From NCBI RefSeq assembly GCF_018069625.1, contig NZ_CP072941.1, forward strand, positions 4,402,001-4,466,000: a stretch of 64,000 nt of DNA, in the 5' to 3' direction. Below, one piece after another: positions 61,240 through 64,000 of this stretch. The notes beneath the pieces were generated by a model. That model had not been told where the DNA came from, made no database searches, and was given only the letters and a program-made list of their open reading frames with translations. The stretch's first letter is position 1, and every line of letters starts with the position of its first letter. The translations under genes were made by a program, and so were the position numbers. This stretch comes from Streptomyces yatensis (GTDB lineage Bacteria > Actinomycetota > Actinomycetes > Streptomycetales > Streptomycetaceae).

Positions 61240-62457
61240 ATGGGGGCGACGAGGACGGCGGCGGGGGCGACTGCAGCGGCTACGGCTACGGCGACAGGGA
61301 CGGCGGCGGGGGCGACCTTGAAGGACGCGACGGCGATAGCGGGCATCGGGCAGACCCCGTTCGCCAAACGCCTCCCCGAGTCCGAGAAGACCCTGGCCTG
61401 CCGGGCGATCCTGGCCGCCCTCGACGACGCCGGTATCGCCCCGTCCGAGGTGGACGCCTTCGCCTCGTACACCATGGAGGAGACCGACGAGGTCGAGGTC
61501 GCCAAGGCCATCGGCGCCGGGGATGTGACCTTCTTCAGCAAGGTCGGCTACGGGGGCGGCGGTTCCTGTGCGACCGTCGCGCATCTGGCCGCCGCGATCG
61601 CCACCGGACAGGCGAGCGTCGGGGTGGCCTGGCGGTCGCGCAAACGCGGCAGCGGACCGCGCCCCTGGACCAACACCCGGGCACAGCTGCCCACCCCGGC
61701 CCAGTGGACCCGGCCGTACGGGCTGCTGCGCCCGGCCGATGAGATCGGGCTGCTGGCCCGGCGCTATATGCATGAGTACGGCGCGACCCGCGATCACTTC
61801 TTCAATGTGGCGCTGGCCTGCCGCAACCGGGCCAATCAGAACCCCGCCGCGATCATGTACGACCGCCCGCTGACCCGCGAGATGTATATGACCGCGCGCT
61901 GGATCAGCGAGCCCCTCTGCCTCTTCGACAACTGCCTGGAGACCGATGGCGCACTGGCCTGTGTGGTGGTGTCGGCCGAGCGGGCGCGCGACTGCCGGCA
62001 ACGACCCGTGTACGTCCACTCCGCCGCCCAGGGGCTGCCCGCCCAACACCACGGGATGGTCAACTACTGGAACGACGACCCGCTCACCGGCCCCTCCTGG
62101 ACCGCCGCCCGCCGGCTGTGGAAAACCGCCGACTTCGGGCCGCAGGATGTGGATGTGGCGCAGATCTACGACGCGTTCACCCCGCTGATCCCGCTCTCGC
62201 TGGAGGGCTACGGCTTCTGCGGCCGCGGCGAGGGCGCCGCCTTCACCGAGGGGGGCGCGCTGGAGATCGGCGGACGGCTGCCGCTCAACACCGGCGGGGG
62301 CGGCCTCAGCGAGGCGTACGTCCATGGCTTCAACCTCATCACCGAAGGGGTCAGACAGCTGCGCGGCACCGGCACCGCCCAGGTCCCCGGCGCCACGACC
62401 TGCCTGGTCACGGCGGGTGAAGGGGTTCCCACATCGGCCCTGCTGATGAGGAGTTGA
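61240..62457 (+). CDS. Lipid-transfer protein/thiolase-like (Ltp type)
   Basis: A 405-residue thiolase-superfamily protein of the lipid-transfer (SCP2-thiolase-like) group. IAGIGQTPFAK opens the fold, followed by YGGGGSCATVAHL, a central NWYNDDPLTGP-like segment and the C-terminal LPLNTGGGGLSEAYVHGFN. Ltp2-type relatives pair with a DUF35 protein to make a retro-aldolase in sterol side-chain degradation; the next gene is a DUF35 protein. The first 30 residues are an unusual Ala/Thr-rich extension. ATG 61240 has GGAGG 5 nt upstream; a GTG at 61216 lacks this. The next gene begins at its stop codon. Confidence 0.85.
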   Translation: MGATRTAAGATAAATATATGTAAGATLKDATAIAGIGQTPFAKRLPESEKTLACRAILAALDDAGIAPSEVDAFASYTMEETDEVEVAKAIGAGDVTFFSKVGYGGGGSCATVAHLAAAIATGQASVGVAWRSRKRGSGPRPWTNTRAQLPTPAQWTRPYGLLRPADEIGLLARRYMHEYGATRDHFFNVALACRNRANQNPAAIMYDRPLTREMYMTARWISEPLCLFDNCLETDGALACVVVSAERARDCRQRPVYVHSAAQGLPAQHHGMVNYWNDDPLTGPSWTAARRLWKTADFGPQDVDVAQIYDAFTPLIPLSLEGYGFCGRGEGAAFTEGGALEIGGRLPLNTGGGGLSEAYVHGFNLITEGVRQLRGTGTAQVPGATTCLVTAGEGVPTSALLMRS

Positions 62458-62465
62458 CCGACGCC

Positions 62466-62999
62466 ATGACACAGCTCGACACGACGACGGGCGCGACAAC
62501 GGACACGACGACGGCCGCGACGACGGCCGCGACGACGGCCGCGAACGGCGGAGGCGAGGGGTCCGACGGGCTGCTTGCGCCCGTGCCCGACGAGGACGGG
62601 GCGCCCTTCTTCGCCTACGCGGCGCGCGGCGAACTGCGCGTCCAGTGCTGCGCCGACTGCGACGAACCGCGCTTCCCGCCCCGGCCCTGCTGCCCCCACT
62701 GCCAGTCCTTCGACTGCCTGTGGAAAAAGTTGAGCGGCCGTGGCCGGATCTGGTCGTACGTGCTGCCCCATCCCCCGCTGTTGCCCGCCTACGCGGCCCA
62801 GGCGCCCTACAACGTCGTCCTCGTGGAGCTCGCGGACGCCCCGCGCATCCGGCTGGTGGGCAATCTGGTCGCCAGCGCGGACGCCGCGCTGAACTCGGTC
62901 CCGCCGGAGCGGATCCGCATCGGCGCGCCCGTGAAGGCCGCCTTCCACGCGGCGGACGGCGGGCTCACGGTGGTGCGCTGGCTCCTGGAGCGGCCATGA
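62466..62999 (+). CDS. Zn-ribbon OB-fold (DUF35) protein, Ltp partner
   Basis: A 177-residue protein. The N-terminal 38 residues are a Thr/Ala-rich low-complexity stretch. A rubredoxin-like zinc ribbon follows, with C62/C65 and C76/C79 (CADC, CPHC), then an OB-fold (YVLPHPP, YNVVLVEL). DUF35 proteins stabilise and complete thiolase-like lyases. A TTG at 62454 overlaps the upstream stop codon, but ATG 62466 is the likelier start, with GAGGAG 12 nt away. Its own stop overlaps the hydratase start by 4 bp. It should form a complex with the Ltp protein. Confidence 0.85.
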   Translation: MTQLDTTTGATTDTTTAATTAATTAANGGGEGSDGLLAPVPDEDGAPFFAYAARGELRVQCCADCDEPRFPPRPCCPHCQSFDCLWKKLSGRGRIWSYVLPHPPLLPAYAAQAPYNVVLVELADAPRIRLVGNLVASADAALNSVPPERIRIGAPVKAAFHAADGGLTVVRWLLERP

Positions 63000-63763
63000 C
63001 GGTCCGCACCCGGGTGGAGGAGGCCGGGGTCGCGGTCGTCACCCTCGACCGGCCCGAGCGGCACAACGCCATCGACCTGGAGACGGTCGGCGAACTGACG
63101 GCCGTATGGCGGCGCTTCCGCCACGACGGCGCGGTCCGGGCCGTCGTCCTCACCGGCGCGGGCGGCCGGGCCTTCAGCACCGGCATCGACCGCTCGGTGG
63201 AGGTCGCGCAGCCGCCGTCGCCCTACGCGATGGACGATCCGCTGCGCACCGTCGGGCCCAAGGCGAACGACCTGTGGAAGCCGGTGGTCGCGGCGGTGGC
63301 CGGAATGGCGTGCGGCGGGGCGTTCTATCTGCTGGGCGAGGCCGAGTTCATCGTCGCCGACGAGACGGCGGCCTTCTTCGATCCGCACACCAGCTATGGG
63401 ATGGTCAGCGCCTACGAGGCCGTCTATATGGCACAGCGGATGCCGATGGGCGAGGTCGCGCGGATGGCGCTGATGGGGACCGCGGAGCGGCTCTCGGCCC
63501 GGCGGGCGTATGAGACGGGCCTGGTCAGCGAGGTGGTCCCGGCCGGTGAGGCCCTTACGGCGGCCATGCGCGCCGCGTCGGTCATCGCGTCGTACCCGAC
63601 GGAGGCGGTGCAGGGCACCGTAAGGGCGCTATGGGCGGCGAAGGAGGCGGCGCTGGCCCAGGCGCTCGCGCAGGCCCCGCAGTTGATCGCGCTGGGCAAT
63701 CTGCCGCCGGGGTGCCAGGCCGCGCTCTTCGCGGCCCGTACGCCCGGCTTCCGTACGCGGTGA
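62996..63763 (+). CDS. Enoyl-CoA hydratase/isomerase family protein
   Basis: A 255-residue crotonase-fold protein. VVTLDRPERHNAID and the oxyanion-hole region GRAFSTGID and GMACGGAFYLLGEAEFIVADETAAFFDP are typical. Which glutamates act as catalytic residues is not clear from sequence alone. The ATG overlaps the stop of the DUF35 gene (ATGA), so the three genes Ltp, DUF35 and hydratase form one coupled operon. Together with FadD it completes a CoA-dependent degradation set; substrate unknown. Confidence 0.88.
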   Translation: MTVRTRVEEAGVAVVTLDRPERHNAIDLETVGELTAVWRRFRHDGAVRAVVLTGAGGRAFSTGIDRSVEVAQPPSPYAMDDPLRTVGPKANDLWKPVVAAVAGMACGGAFYLLGEAEFIVADETAAFFDPHTSYGMVSAYEAVYMAQRMPMGEVARMALMGTAERLSARRAYETGLVSEVVPAGEALTAAMRAASVIASYPTEAVQGTVRALWAAKEAALAQALAQAPQLIALGNLPPGCQAALFAARTPGFRTR

Positions 63764-63792
63764 GCCCACCGGCCCCGGATCGGCTCGGGGCC

Positions 63793-64000
63793 TCAGGTGG
63801 AGCTCGGGTACTTGAGCGCCGAGGTGACCTTGCAGGTGAAGGAGGTCTGCTCGGTGAGGTAGCGGTAGGAGGTGGCGCTGAGGGTCTGGCTGCTGCCGGA
63901 TGCCACGGTGACGGACTTGTAGTCGGATCCCAGCAGGCTGCCGCCGCTCTGGTTCTCCCACTCGATGGTGATCGAGTAGTGCATGGACTGCGTCTCGGGG
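63793..64000 (-). CDS. Unknown protein, incomplete at the window edge
   Basis: The minus-strand frame is open from the TGA at 63793-63795 to the window end. The visible part ends in SITIEWENQSGGSLLGSDYKS...TSFTCKVTSALKYPSST. It has beta-strand character and a single cysteine. An ATG at 63984 has no good ribosome site, so translation may begin beyond 64000. I do not recognise it. Confidence 0.4.
   Translation of the reverse strand, partial: PETQSMHYSITIEWENQSGGSLLGSDYKSVTVASGSSQTLSATSYRYLTEQTSFTCKVTSALKYPSST

Overview
This 64 kb window is high-GC actinobacterial chromosome, almost certainly Streptomyces. Evidence: dense GC-rich genes, frequent GTG starts, Tat-type signal sequences, an XRE/DUF5753-DUF397 pair, a GPP34 (GOLPH3-like) protein, FbiC, AfsR-type SARP regulators and a Ku/split-LigD locus. 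I see no rRNA, tRNA, CRISPR array, insertion sequence or prophage. Both window edges cut a gene.

Layout. 1-3.5 kb: end of a PLP enzyme, then a split LigD (ligase plus polymerase) divergent from Ku (non-homologous end joining). 3.7-6.9 kb: an NmrA-like reductase divergent from a TetR regulator, then a Tat-exported GH30-like glycosidase with a LacI-type operator. 7-9.1 kb: a TetM/OtrA-type ribosomal protection GTPase with an overlapping leader ORF. 9.1-11.4 kb: two IPT/TIG-repeat proteins. 11.9-19.9 kb: a tightly coupled five-gene signalling operon (trypsin-like protease, PknG-like kinase, VWA protein, four-helix-type membrane sensor, substrate-binding protein) that looks like an expanded form of the mycobacterial GlnH-GlnX-PknG module. 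19.9-24.6 kb: a large membrane protein and a D-Ala-D-Ala carboxypeptidase with a long acidic cytoplasmic tail. 24.9-27.3 kb: GPP34, XRE and DUF397 genes. 27.4-33.9 kb: EthD-like protein/SDR, a sodium:solute symporter, a GT87 mannosyltransferase-like protein and an ADP-ribosylglycohydrolase. 34-41.7 kb: a STAND/TPR ATPase, FbiC (cofactor F420) and a Tat-exported PHP metallohydrolase. 41.8-44.3 kb: an epimerase-like protein, an O-methyltransferase and a TetR regulator.

44.3-63.8 kb carries a catabolic-looking gene set: three SDR/LLM/amidohydrolase transcription units, an AraC regulator, FadD, a lipid-transfer (thiolase-like) protein with a DUF35 partner, and an enoyl-CoA hydratase. Embedded in it are a tandem pair of NB-ARC/TPR regulators and two small genes sharing an EGHTPAPPQ-type repeat.

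The strongest unexplained signal is a 15-bp palindrome, CTGACGNNNCGTCAG, found close upstream of five transcription units (28273, 48137, 50046, 52694, 61169). It joins the distant EthD-like/SDR pair at 28 kb to the SDR/LLM/amidohydrolase/FadD/thiolase genes at 44-64 kb in one apparent regulon whose regulator is not evident here. The second is the repeat-peptide pair at 58.6-59.4 kb, and the third is the protease-kinase-VWA-sensor-binding protein operon.
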